A stretch of 64,000 nt of DNA from Paenibacillus arenilitoris. Lineage in GTDB: Bacteria > Bacillota > Bacilli > Paenibacillales > Paenibacillaceae. Of this stretch, positions 7,741 through 16,347 are shown piece by piece. A model generated the notes under the pieces. That model was not told the DNA's origin. It made no database searches and saw only the letters and a list, made by a program, of their open reading frames with translations. Both the position numbers and the translations under genes were made by a program. Numbering within the stretch: position 1 is the first letter of the stretch; each line of letters opens with the position of its first letter. The DNA lies in contig NZ_JACXIY010000013.1 of the NCBI RefSeq assembly GCF_014705655.1, positions 124,001 through 188,000 of the forward strand. Direction: 5' to 3'.

Positions 7741-8062
7741 GTGCTTTTACGTCAATACAGAGCCAAATATGCTTTTGCGGCAGCAAGTCTTTTCTTCGAA
7801 CAGGAGTCAATCAAAGCGCTGATCTTTTCCAATTTTGAACTACCCCTTCTTAAAATCAATATTAATGTTTAAAAGGGGATTCCTAAGAACTTCACCCTAA
7901 CGGGCAAATCGTGGATTAGGCTATCCGATGGCTTCATATCTCCCGCTTACTTCGTTGAAGAGGGAGTCTTCTCGACTATGATTATAAATGTTTTTTATCT
8001 GGCGGTACGGCCAAATATCAAATAAACTATTCATTATTGCTAATGAGAAGGGGGCGGATGCC

Positions 8063-9808
8063 ATGGGTGACCAACAGAAGATATCTACGCTATGGCTGCT
8101 GCGTTACATGAAGCCGGTTAAGGGGCGGATCTTCCTGCTGTTCATCCTGCTGCTCGGAACGACGGGGCTGCAATTGATGAATCCGCAAGTCATTGGGCGC
8201 TTTATCGATACGGCGGCGGGGAGCGGGGGAGTAGCAGAATTGCTGGAGCTTGCGGCCTTGTTTCTTGTACTCGCCGTCGTCAATCAGTCGCTAGGGGTCG
8301 CGGTCACTTATTTGGGGAGCGATGTGTCTTGGCGCACGACGAATCGGCTTCGCGGCGATTTGCTGAAGCATTGCCTGCGGCTCGATATGCGGTTCCATAA
8401 CCGGAAGACGCCGGGCGAAATGATCGAGCGCATTGACGGAGACGTGTCCAGCATTTCTAATTTTTTTGCCATGTTTATTGTGCAAGTCATCGGCAGCTTC
8501 GTGCTGCTCACCGGGATTCTCGGATTTATGTACACGGTCAATGTGCCGATCGCTGTTGTGATGACGGCGTTTACGCTTCTATCCGTTCTGGCGATGATGA
8601 TCATCCGCAATGTCGGCGTCCAGTCTTCCAGTAAAGATCGTGAAGCAAGCGCCGCCCTGTTCAGCTTGATCGAAGAGCGGATTGCCGGCATCGAAGATGT
8701 GCAGGCGAACGGGCATGTCCCTTACGTTATGAATCGCTTCTTCCGTTCCATGCGCGCCGTCTTTCTGAAAGGGAGAAAAGCATGGATGCTTCGGGTTGTG
8801 CCATTTAATGTGACGGTTGCCTTGTTTGCGCTGGCGGTGACGGCTGTTATGCTGCTGGGCGTTCGTTCCTATATGCTTGGCGAGATCAGCTTGGGCATGC
8901 TGTATTTGATCTACCAATATACGCAAATGCTGAATGATCCCATTGAAAGGCTTGGCGATCAGGTGCAGGAATTCCAAAAGGCAAAGTCGGGTATGCTTCG
9001 TTCCCGGGAATTGCTCTCACAGCGCACGGAGATCATGGACGGCGAAGAGAAGCGGCTGCCAGAGGGTGCGCTCAGTCTAAAGTTTGAACAAGTATGCTTC
9101 AGCTACAACAAGGATAAACCGGTTTTGCAAAATATATCGTTCTCGCTGCAGCCGGGGGAGCGCCTCGGCATCATTGGGCGAACAGGCAGCGGGAAGTCCA
9201 GTCTTAGTCGATTGCTGCTTCGCCTCTATAATCTGGACAGCGGCGTTATCCGCATTGGCGGGGTTGATATAACGAAGCTCGCATTGCCGGCGCTGTACCG
9301 TCGGGTCGGCATGGTGACGCAGGATGTTCAATTGTTCGACGGCACCCTGCGCGACAATTTGACCTTGTTCAACGAGAACGTGTCCGACGCGTCCATTATG
9401 GAGACGATTGAACAGCTTGGTCTGCGTCCCTGGATTTTGGCTCAGCCGGAAGGGCTGGATACGCATTTGTCGTCGGGCGGCTCGTCGCTGTCGGCAGGAG
9501 AAGCGCAGCTATTCGCGCTTGCCAGAGTATTTCTTGCGAGACCGAGCTTGATCGTTCTGGATGAACCTTCCTCCAGGCTTGACGCCGCAACGGAAGCGAT
9601 GCTGCAAACCGGGGTGGATCAATTGCTGCAGCACAGCACGGGCGTCATCATTGCTCATCGTCTCGCTACCTTGGAGCAGGTGGATAAAATTATGGTCGTT
9701 GGCGACGGCCGGCTATTGGAATTCGGAAATCGGGAAGAACTGGCGGCGAATCCGGCATCGCATTATGCCAAGCTGCTGCATAGCGGACGAGAGGAGGAGC
9801 TTGCATGA
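8063..9808 (+). CDS. ABC exporter half-transporter, subunit 1 (TMD-NBD)
   Basis: The 581-residue protein has an N-terminal six-helix exporter domain (residues about 20-315) fused to an ATPase domain. Walker A is GRTGSGKSS near 372-380, Walker B IVLDEP near 497-503 with the catalytic Glu present, and the H-loop is IAHR. The signature is LSAGE instead of LSGGQ. The partner gene overlaps by 4 nt and has the opposite defects, so the two form an asymmetric heterodimeric exporter of the BmrCD/TM287-288 type, usually exporting drugs, lipids or peptides. ATG 8063 is preceded by AAGGGGGCG. The substrate is not evident from the context. Confidence 0.93.
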   Translation: MGDQQKISTLWLLRYMKPVKGRIFLLFILLLGTTGLQLMNPQVIGRFIDTAAGSGGVAELLELAALFLVLAVVNQSLGVAVTYLGSDVSWRTTNRLRGDLLKHCLRLDMRFHNRKTPGEMIERIDGDVSSISNFFAMFIVQVIGSFVLLTGILGFMYTVNVPIAVVMTAFTLLSVLAMMIIRNVGVQSSSKDREASAALFSLIEERIAGIEDVQANGHVPYVMNRFFRSMRAVFLKGRKAWMLRVVPFNVTVALFALAVTAVMLLGVRSYMLGEISLGMLYLIYQYTQMLNDPIERLGDQVQEFQKAKSGMLRSRELLSQRTEIMDGEEKRLPEGALSLKFEQVCFSYNKDKPVLQNISFSLQPGERLGIIGRTGSGKSSLSRLLLRLYNLDSGVIRIGGVDITKLALPALYRRVGMVTQDVQLFDGTLRDNLTLFNENVSDASIMETIEQLGLRPWILAQPEGLDTHLSSGGSSLSAGEAQLFALARVFLARPSLIVLDEPSSRLDAATEAMLQTGVDQLLQHSTGVIIAHRLATLEQVDKIMVVGDGRLLEFGNREELAANPASHYAKLLHSGREEELA

Positions 9809-11583
9809 CCATCACCGGATTTATCGGAAGGCTCTTTCGATTCAGACTGGCCTTGTTTCTTGTGAATGGCGTGTTGTGGTGCGCCTTTCATTCGCTGCCG
9901 CTGCTGATCGGCCTCGGCATGCAGCATTTTTTTGACAGGGTGGCTGTCGAGGGCTCGGCGTTTATGTGGCTTGCCGCGCCGCTTGTATTTATCTCGGTTG
10001 TCAGGCTTGCAAGAGTCGGCGTTTTTTTCGCGGCATTTTATAAGTGGATTACTTATATTTATCATATTCATGCGATCTTGCGCACGAACATGCTGGCCGG
10101 CATTATGCGTTGGCCGGGAAGGAATCTGCCGGCGTCGCCGGGCGAGGCGATGAGCCGGTTTCGGGATGACGTTAATGAAGCCGTCGAATATGTGGAATCC
10201 TGGGTCGACTTTTGGGGAATGCTCGTGTTCGGCGTCATGTCCGTCGGCATTATGGCCTCGATCAACTGGCAGATCACACTAGTTGCGTTGCTCCCGTTCG
10301 GGCTGGTGACGCTGATCAACAATTTATCAGGGAACCGCGCCCGCCGCTACGGCAAGCAGAATCGCGAGGCGACAGGGAAAGTGACGAGCTTCATCGCAGA
10401 GACCTTTGGAGCGGTGCAGACGTTGAAGCTTGGGCAGGCTGAGGAGCATGTCTCCAAACGTTTCGAGCATTTGAACGAAAGCCGCCGTCAGGCGGCGCTC
10501 AAGGATGATTTGTTCAAGCAGTGGATGAAATCGCTTAGCCAGCATGTGCTGAGCATTAGCACCGGGCTTGTTTTACTCATGTGCGCGGCGGAGATGAAGG
10601 CCGGCCAATTTACAGTAGGCGACTTTGCGTTATTTACAAGCTACTTGATGAATATCGGATACAGCATCTCTTTGTTCGGTTATATGGTGTTTCAGCATAA
10701 GCGGCTAAAGGTTTCGTTCGACCGGATGCGGAAGCTGTTCAGATCCGGCGAAGAGGACCGCATCATGGAGTTTCGGGAAACGTATCTCCATAAGGACCCG
10801 CCTCCACAGCCTGAGACCTTACGGGTTGATCGAGACAAGCTGAGTGAATTAGAAGTAAGCGGCTTGACTTATCGTTATCCGAATTCGGACAACGGGATCG
10901 AGAATATTCATCTCAGACTGAAGCGAGGCCAGTTCCTCGTCATTACCGGCCGTATCGGCTCAGGCAAATCGACGCTGGTAAGGACGCTGCTCGGGCTGCT
11001 GCCCAAGCAGCAGGGCATGATTCGCTGGAACGGCCAGGAGGTTGACCCGGCGAGCTTTCTGATGCCGCCCTATGCCGCGTATACGCCGCAGGTTCCGCGC
11101 TTGTTCAGCGATACGCTAAGGGAAAATATAGCGGTAGGCAAGAAAGACGGCGAGCTCGCTCTTGAACGCGCGATTCACTTATCCGTTATGGATAAGGACA
11201 TTCAAGATCTGGATAAAGGTCTGGAGACATTCGTCGGCCCAAGAGGCGTCATGCTGTCCGGCGGTCAAATTCAGCGGGCCGCAACTGCCCGCATGCTGAT
11301 GACGGGCGCTGATTTGTATATATTTGACGATCTGTCCAGCGCGCTCGATATAGAGACGGAGCAGAAGGTATGGGACGGATTGTTCAAGGAACGCGATATG
11401 ACTTGTATCGCCGTATCCCATCGGCGGGCCGCGCTGTCGAAGGCCGATCATATCATCGTATTGAAGGACGGCCGAATCGAGGCGGAAGGCAGCCTGTCCG
11501 AGCTGCTGAAAACGAGCGAGGAAATGCGGCTTCTATGGCAGGGAGAGGAAACTGCCCCGAAGCTCGCAGAGAGCAAGCGCTGA
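9805..11583 (+). CDS. ABC exporter half-transporter, subunit 2 (TMD-NBD)
   Basis: This 592-residue partner starts at ATG 9805, overlapping the stop of subunit 1 (ATGA), so translation is coupled. It has six membrane helices, Walker [10 protein letters not shown] at about 382-390, a canonical LSGGQ signature at 484-488, and Walker [10 protein letters not shown] near 504-512, where the catalytic Glu is replaced by Asp. That leaves one competent and one degenerate ATP site when paired with subunit 1, as in heterodimeric ABC exporters. The operon is closed by the terminator at 11760-11805. Confidence 0.93.
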   Translation: MTITGFIGRLFRFRLALFLVNGVLWCAFHSLPLLIGLGMQHFFDRVAVEGSAFMWLAAPLVFISVVRLARVGVFFAAFYKWITYIYHIHAILRTNMLAGIMRWPGRNLPASPGEAMSRFRDDVNEAVEYVESWVDFWGMLVFGVMSVGIMASINWQITLVALLPFGLVTLINNLSGNRARRYGKQNREATGKVTSFIAETFGAVQTLKLGQAEEHVSKRFEHLNESRRQAALKDDLFKQWMKSLSQHVLSISTGLVLLMCAAEMKAGQFTVGDFALFTSYLMNIGYSISLFGYMVFQHKRLKVSFDRMRKLFRSGEEDRIMEFRETYLHKDPPPQPETLRVDRDKLSELEVSGLTYRYPNSDNGIENIHLRLKRGQFLVITGRIGSGKSTLVRTLLGLLPKQQGMIRWNGQEVDPASFLMPPYAAYTPQVPRLFSDTLRENIAVGKKDGELALERAIHLSVMDKDIQDLDKGLETFVGPRGVMLSGGQIQRAATARMLMTGADLYIFDDLSSALDIETEQKVWDGLFKERDMTCIAVSHRRAALSKADHIIVLKDGRIEAEGSLSELLKTSEEMRLLWQGEETAPKLAESKR

Positions 11584-11759
11584 GAGGCCGCGTCGGACGC
11601 GGGTTTGGGGGCTGCGACAGGTTGCCGATACCGGCTTTCTTAGTCCATTCCGTGGCACACTGTCCTGTCCGGAGCTACGATTAGCCATCTACTTTCAGAT
11701 GTCGCCGAGCGAATTTCGACAAAACAAAGGACTGCTGGAGCGGTCGGAATAGAAGAAGG

Positions 11760-11805
11760 AATGCCCCGAAAGAACGGTTCCGAACCGCACTTTCGGGGCA
11801 TTTTT
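11760..11805 (+). terminator. terminator between convergent ABC exporter and adenylyltransferase genes
   Basis: A 13-bp stem (11760-11772 with 11790-11802) is followed by a TTTTT run on the plus strand. It ends the exporter operon and sits between two convergent genes. Confidence 0.85.
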
Positions 11806-11840
11806 CTATACAATCGATTCTCCCGTCCGATTGGGGCGCT

Positions 11841-12695
11841 TCAGCCCCATTCTTCGCGCAGCTTCCCGATATAGGCCGTAACGACGCCGTCGTAATTCGG
11901 ATACGAATACCCGAGCGTCCCGGCCACGGCCTTCGAATACGTCCTGAACAATTCATGGCATTCGAAGAGAGCGCGCCACACGGCTTCAACGTCGTGCCCG
12001 GTATAGGTGGACAGCAGCGCCTCCCAATGCTCCGGCGGAAGATAACGGTCGATGAATTTGTAGTTTTTCCCGACGCTGAACGCGAAGCCGTGCTCGCATC
12101 CGATCCGCCATGCCATCATGCGCAGCAGATTCGGCCGCGCGACTTCGTGCAAATGGTCGATGGCGAACAACAGCTCCTTCCTTGCGAGCCCTTTGGCGAC
12201 ATAAGTCGACACCATCCAGAACTCGTTGCAGCAATCGTCGAAAGCTCTGGCGGTCGGCTTCTTGATCCAGTATTGCCGATCGCTTGCGATCACTTCGTCT
12301 TCGATCAGCCCGTCCTTGTCCAGCAGCACCTCCGCCAAGCCGTCGCTATCGCGAAAATATTGCTCCGTCTCGCCGACCGGGATCAAGGTCAGGTCTACCT
12401 TGTTGACGTCTTCGAACAGGATGAGATAGGAAAACCAGTTGCCCAGCTCCGGAGGAAACAGCTCCATATCCTCCGGCTTCTGCATCATAATGCGCTCGCC
12501 GAACGCGTCCAGCCATTCGTCGCTTTGCTTGAAGCTCTCCATATCCGTCACGAAATACGAAATATCGTAATCCCGAAGAGCGTCGGGCGCGATGTTGCGG
12601 TTCGTCCGCGACCCCTCGAGCGTAGCCAGCCGGATCCGTTCGTCGTTCTTGGCAAAGTCCAGCAGCGTGTTCATCATTTCCCGTTCGGTTCTCAT
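11841..12695 (-). CDS. aminoglycoside 6-adenylyltransferase-like protein (ANT(6)/AadE family)
   Basis: The 284-residue protein has the nucleotidyltransferase signature: EGSRTNRN near residue 28, DYDISYFV with the first metal-binding aspartates near 43-45, and VDLTLIP near 119 with the third Asp. Its length and the C-terminal helical domain (ARKELLFAIDHLHEVARPNLLRMM) match ANT(6) streptomycin adenylyltransferases. Chromosomal homologues are common in bacilli and many do not give clinical resistance, so the substrate is uncertain. ATG 12695 follows GGAGG by 9 nt. It is transcribed towards the exporter operon and is not clearly linked to the neighbouring oxidoreductase gene, 112 nt upstream. Confidence 0.88.
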   Translation of the reverse strand: MRTEREMMNTLLDFAKNDERIRLATLEGSRTNRNIAPDALRDYDISYFVTDMESFKQSDEWLDAFGERIMMQKPEDMELFPPELGNWFSYLILFEDVNKVDLTLIPVGETEQYFRDSDGLAEVLLDKDGLIEDEVIASDRQYWIKKPTARAFDDCCNEFWMVSTYVAKGLARKELLFAIDHLHEVARPNLLRMMAWRIGCEHGFAFSVGKNYKFIDRYLPPEHWEALLSTYTGHDVEAVWRALFECHELFRTYSKAVAGTLGYSYPNYDGVVTAYIGKLREEWG

Positions 12696-12807
12696 GCGGT
12701 CGTCCTCCGTTTCTCGTCTGCGGCTTCCTTACGCGCCTCCGTTTTAGTATTCGGTGCCGCGCTGCCATACTCCTTGCGGACGGGATAACGGGTCGGCCCC
12801 GGCCCCA

Positions 12808-13824
12808 TTAAGGGACAGTAATGACGATTTTGCCGAAATGCGCGCCTTTCTCCAAGTAGCGAAGCGCATCGACCGCCTGTTCGAACGGGAATTCACGGTC
12901 GATGACCGGCTTAAGTCCGCTGGCCGCGAGCGCCCGGTTCATCGCTTCGAACATTTCTCGGCTGCCGACGTTGATGCCCTGCAGCCTGATTTTTTTCTGA
13001 ATGATCGCGATCAAATGGACGGCGTTGGCCTGCATGCCAGATAGAATGCCGACCACGCTTACCCGCCCGCCGAAGCGCACCGCGGCGATCGATTGATTCA
13101 AAGTGGAGGCGCCGCCCAAATCCAGCACATGATCCGCGCCCCGGCCGTCCGTTCGCGCCAGGACGGCCTGAGACCAGTCCGGCTGGTCCCGGTAATTGAT
13201 GCCGTAATCCGCGCCCAGTGCGATCGCGCGTTCCAGCTTCGCATCGCTGCTCGAGGTCACGATGACGACGGCGCCGTGCAGCTTCGCGAACTGAAGGGCG
13301 AAGAGGGAGACGCCGCCCGTGCCTTGCACGACGACCGTGTCGCCGGCCTTGACCGCGCCTTCCGAAACGATGGCGTGCCAGGCCGTGACGCCGGCGCAAG
13401 GAAGCGCGGCCGCTTCGGCATCGGAGAGATAGGCGGGTACGGCTACGAGCCCGTCTTCATCGAATACGGCGTATTCGGCAAGCACGCCGGGAAGCGGGCT
13501 GCCAAGGGTACTGCTCGAATAGGCAGGGAGCGGCTCGCCGGACAGCCACTGCTGCGCGAAGATCCCGCTTACGCGTTCGCCGATGCGGAAGCGGGATACG
13601 CGGTCTCCTGTTTCGACCACTTCGCCGACGCCGTCGGATGCCGGAACGAAGGGAAGCGGCAGGTCCGGCGCATAAAAGCCGCCGATGACGCCCAAATCCC
13701 GGGCATTCAGCGATACGGCACGTATGCGCACCAGCACTTGATTAGGACCGGGAACCGGCGTAGGGCGTTCGGTTAAGGCAACTTGGTCTAGGCGAAGCTC
13801 ACCTTGGATTTCATAAGCTTTCAT
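12808..13824 (-). CDS. zinc-independent MDR-family NAD(P)-dependent oxidoreductase
   Basis: This 338-residue medium-chain dehydrogenase/reductase has the GroES-like N-terminal domain (about 1-125) and a Rossmann domain with VVQGTGGVSLFALQFAK near 165. The catalytic zinc ligands are absent (LNARDLGVIGG where zinc enzymes have C-G-S-D), and there is no structural four-Cys lobe, so it belongs to the quinone-oxidoreductase-like branch. ATG 13824 is preceded by AAAGGAGCGA. It is divergent from an HxlR repressor with a shared 104-bp control region, a frequent arrangement in which the repressor responds to electrophiles or quinones and controls the enzyme. Confidence 0.88.
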   Translation of the reverse strand: MKAYEIQGELRLDQVALTERPTPVPGPNQVLVRIRAVSLNARDLGVIGGFYAPDLPLPFVPASDGVGEVVETGDRVSRFRIGERVSGIFAQQWLSGEPLPAYSSSTLGSPLPGVLAEYAVFDEDGLVAVPAYLSDAEAAALPCAGVTAWHAIVSEGAVKAGDTVVVQGTGGVSLFALQFAKLHGAVVIVTSSSDAKLERAIALGADYGINYRDQPDWSQAVLARTDGRGADHVLDLGGASTLNQSIAAVRFGGRVSVVGILSGMQANAVHLIAIIQKKIRLQGINVGSREMFEAMNRALAASGLKPVIDREFPFEQAVDALRYLEKGAHFGKIVITVP

Positions 13825-13878
13825 AGATAATCGCTCCTTTATTCGTTGTATAGACACACGATAATACATGAACTAAAA

Positions 13879-13904
13879 TTAAGTAAGTAGGAACTTTTAA
13901 GTAA
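13879..13904. promoter_or_regulatory. candidate HxlR operator (two TTAAGTAA repeats)
   Basis: TTAAGTAA occurs at 13879-13886 and again at 13897-13904, an 18-bp spacing that puts both on one face of the helix or nearly so. The repeats lie between the divergent oxidoreductase and HxlR genes, near a TATTAT -10-like element for the oxidoreductase. Binding by the adjacent regulator is inferred. Confidence 0.45.
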
Positions 13905-13928
13905 CCAGTTAGCCGAGGAGGGAATGGC

Positions 13929-14312
13929 ATGGCACAACGAATGCCGCGCACGCCGGATATATCCGTCGCGAAATGCAGCTACAGCCTGGTGTTGGACATG
14001 ATCTCGAGCAAATGGGTCGTGCTTGTCATTTACGCCATGGAGGATGGTCCGGTTCGTTACGGCGAGTTTTCGCGAAGAATCGAGGGCATTTCCAAAAAGA
14101 TGCTTACGCAAACGCTCCGGCAGCTGGAGCGGGACGGATTGATCGAGCGCGACATCCATCCGACGGTGCCGCCGGCCGTCGAATATCGTTTGACAGCGCT
14201 CGGCGAATCGCTGCTGCCGTTTATGCGGCAGCTGAAAACATGGGCGGCCGCGAATCTTCCGCTTGTCGAAGCGGCGAGAACGCGTTTTGACGCCCAATCG
14301 CTAGCCGAGTAA
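13929..14312 (+). CDS. HxlR-family transcriptional regulator
   Basis: The 127-residue protein is a winged helix-turn-helix of the HxlR type: Cys near residue 16 in the AKCSYSLVLDMISSKW start, KW-V-hydrophobic-I, then FSRRIEGISKKMLTQTLRQLERDGLI in the recognition region. A Cys at this position is the usual sensing residue for electrophiles or oxidants in the family. ATG 13929 follows GAGGAGGGAA. It is divergent from the MDR oxidoreductase, which is its likely target, and the TTAAGTAA repeats between them are the likely operator. Confidence 0.92.
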   Translation: MAQRMPRTPDISVAKCSYSLVLDMISSKWVVLVIYAMEDGPVRYGEFSRRIEGISKKMLTQTLRQLERDGLIERDIHPTVPPAVEYRLTALGESLLPFMRQLKTWAAANLPLVEAARTRFDAQSLAE

Positions 14313-14341
14313 AAATAAAATCTTGCTTATCGATTCTCGTA

Positions 14342-14371
14342 TTGATAGAGTCGCGGATTATGGATTATAAT
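14342..14371 (+). promoter_or_regulatory. sigma-A promoter with long leader for the two-component genes
   Basis: TTGATA (14342-14347) and TATAAT (14366-14371) are separated by 18 nt. The predicted start near 14378 leaves a leader of about 225 nt before the kinase start at 14604, which holds the hairpin at 14502-14558. Confidence 0.6.
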
Positions 14372-14501
14372 AACTTTACCCTTAAAGTGAAAGCGCAATC
14401 ATCGCATTATTCATGTGCTTTCGACTACATAGCAATTGCCGATGCGAGTCGCCGCTGTCGCCTGTCGAAGGTTGGAAGCGAGCTGCCGGATCGTGCTTCG
14501 G

Positions 14502-14558
14502 GCCTCCCGCAACACCTACGAACGAATAGATCGGGCGCAGGAAACGGGAGGCTTTTTG
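14502..14558 (+). terminator. terminator-like hairpin in the leader of the two-component operon
   Basis: GCCTCCCG (14502-14509) pairs exactly with CGGGAGGC (14545-14552), followed by TTTTTG. It lies between the promoter at 14342-14371 and the kinase gene. It could be an attenuator or the end of a separate RNA of about 180 nt. No known riboswitch core was recognised upstream of it. Confidence 0.5.
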
Positions 14559-14603
14559 TCTGTTCCATGTTCGCCAACAAATGACCGATCGGGATGGATG
14601 CCC

Positions 14604-16319
14604 ATGATGAACCGGATCAGAATCCGCTCGCTGAAGCACAAAATCATTTTGGCGTTTCTAGTCATCTCGGCCGCCTTGATCACGCTGCAGATGGGCGTGT
14701 TCCAGCACTGGATCGACTCGATCATGCTGCGGCAGACGGAAGCTTATTTCCAGGAGACTGTCCGTCAAATCGGCAAGCGCGTCGATCTTCAGTACCGCCA
14801 GATCGACGAGAACGCGAAGGTCATCCATAACAACCAGGTGATCAAAAACTATTTGAAAGATTTGAAGAGCCACCGGATCAACTATCAGATCGCCAAATAT
14901 CAAATCGCGCGGCAAATCGTCCGGCTGCCGGACCTCGAGATGATCGACAACATTTATATTTTTCCGGTCGGCTACGCGCCCATGAATCTCTTCTACACGA
15001 AGGCGGTCTTCGAGACGGACGAACAAACGAAGCGGATGCTGAGCGCCGATCCGGCGAACCGGCCGGAAGGCGTCGTCTGGACCGTGCAGGCGGAGTCGCG
15101 TCAAATTTCGATGATGACGCTTATGTACGACGGGGACGATCCGCTCGGCGTGCTCCGGGTCGACTTGAACGACAATTTCCACGATCAGCTGAACGACGTG
15201 AAATTGGGAGAGAGCGGCAGCGTCTATTTGGTGAATCGGGAGACCGTCCTCTTCGCGAAGGACCGCAGGCTCGTCAACCGGGACGCATCCGCGCTGGAGC
15301 GGCTCTCCGGCACGCGGGTGGACTACGCGCTCGACTATCAGGGCTGGAAGTTGATCGGCATCGTGCCGAACACGGAAATTACGAAGGGCGTGAATCAGGT
15401 TAACCGCATCATGCTGCTGATGGAAATGCTCGTGCTCGTCCTTATTTTTATTTTCGCGCGGGTCATCCTTCGTCTGATCCTGGTTCCGCTGAAGAAAATC
15501 ATGAAGGGCATGGAAAGCATTCAGCAGGGGAAGCTGAACGTCATCGTCGAGGACGTCGGCAACGACGAATTCAGCGTGATCACCCGCCATTTCAACTACA
15601 TGGTGGAGAAGGTGAACGGCCTGATCAAGACGGTGTACAATCAGCAGCTGAGCTACCGGAAGGCCGAGATCGTCAATCTGCAAGCGAAGCTCAATCCTCA
15701 TTTCTTGTACAACACGCTGAATATGATTTACTGGATGTCCGTCGTGAAGGACGAGGAGGAGATCGGGGACGCGATCCTGTCGCTGTCGAACATCCTGCGC
15801 TACTCCATCTCGCACAGCAACGAGTTCGTCACCGTCGCCGAAGACATGGAGCAGCTGGACAACTACTTGAAGATCCAGGGCATGCGGTTCGAGAACAAGC
15901 TGCACTACGAATTCGACATCGACAAGGACATGGCGGACATGAGAATACCGAAGCTCCTGCTGCAGCCGCTGGTCGAAAACTCGATTAAATACGCCTTTCA
16001 GGAAATGTCGCGGGACGGAGCCATTACGATTCGCGGCTTCATGGAGGAGGACGACCTCGTGTTCGAGGTGGCGGACAACGGGGTAGGCATGACGAGCGAG
16101 CAGGTGGCGTCGCTGCTGGCCCCGTCCATGGACAAGGGCAGGGAAGGAGGTCTCGGCATTCATCTGGTGCGGCAAAGAATCAAATACGGATTCGGGGAGG
16201 AGGACGGAATAACGATAGCAAGCGCCATCGGCAAGGGAACGAGCATCATCGTCAAGCTGAGGAAAAAACCGGAGCCGCTTCAGGAGGAACCGTGGCGGAC
16301 CGATGTATTGGAAGCCTGA
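14604..16319 (+). CDS. YesM-type sensor histidine kinase
   Basis: This 571-residue membrane kinase has a first membrane helix at about 10-32, an extracellular sensor part, a second helix near 268-292, HAMP, and the His_kinase domain LNPHFLYNTLN with the phospho-acceptor His366. The ATPase domain shows the N box (LVENSIKYA), DNGVGM and GGLGIHLV. The start is one of ATG 14598, 14604 or 14607; I use 14604, but the ribosome site (GGGATGG) is modest. It is followed 28 nt later by an AraC-type response regulator and then a solute importer, the classic Paenibacillus arrangement for sensing an extracellular sugar. Confidence 0.93.
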   Translation: MMNRIRIRSLKHKIILAFLVISAALITLQMGVFQHWIDSIMLRQTEAYFQETVRQIGKRVDLQYRQIDENAKVIHNNQVIKNYLKDLKSHRINYQIAKYQIARQIVRLPDLEMIDNIYIFPVGYAPMNLFYTKAVFETDEQTKRMLSADPANRPEGVVWTVQAESRQISMMTLMYDGDDPLGVLRVDLNDNFHDQLNDVKLGESGSVYLVNRETVLFAKDRRLVNRDASALERLSGTRVDYALDYQGWKLIGIVPNTEITKGVNQVNRIMLLMEMLVLVLIFIFARVILRLILVPLKKIMKGMESIQQGKLNVIVEDVGNDEFSVITRHFNYMVEKVNGLIKTVYNQQLSYRKAEIVNLQAKLNPHFLYNTLNMIYWMSVVKDEEEIGDAILSLSNILRYSISHSNEFVTVAEDMEQLDNYLKIQGMRFENKLHYEFDIDKDMADMRIPKLLLQPLVENSIKYAFQEMSRDGAITIRGFMEEDDLVFEVADNGVGMTSEQVASLLAPSMDKGREGGLGIHLVRQRIKYGFGEEDGITIASAIGKGTSIIVKLRKKPEPLQEEPWRTDVLEA

Positions 16320-16347
16320 TCGACTCATGCGGAGGGGGAGCGTTAAG

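Larger units (their letters stand above)
7378..8062 (+). other. 685-bp mostly non-coding, AT-rich region
   Basis: A 9-bp inverted repeat (7394-7402 with 7430-7438) lies behind azoR but has no T-run. A possible 44-codon frame lies at 7443-7577, followed by the strong hairpin terminator at 7699-7740. I found no recognisable gene between 7740 and the ABC exporter start. AAGGGGGCG at 8047-8055 serves the exporter. Confidence 0.6.

Noticed and set aside
7499..7810. 103-codon minus-strand frame in the gap before the ABC exporter
   Set aside because: It runs through the strong 7699-7740 terminator stem, has no ribosome site and matches no family I recognise.
5478..7902. 12-nt inverted pair CGTTAGGGTGAA (5478-5489) and TTCACCCTAACG (7891-7902) flanking the sigma/azoR segment
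   Set aside because: It would suggest a mobile element boundary, but the match does not extend, there is no target duplication or transposase, and a 12-mer pair at this distance can occur by chance.
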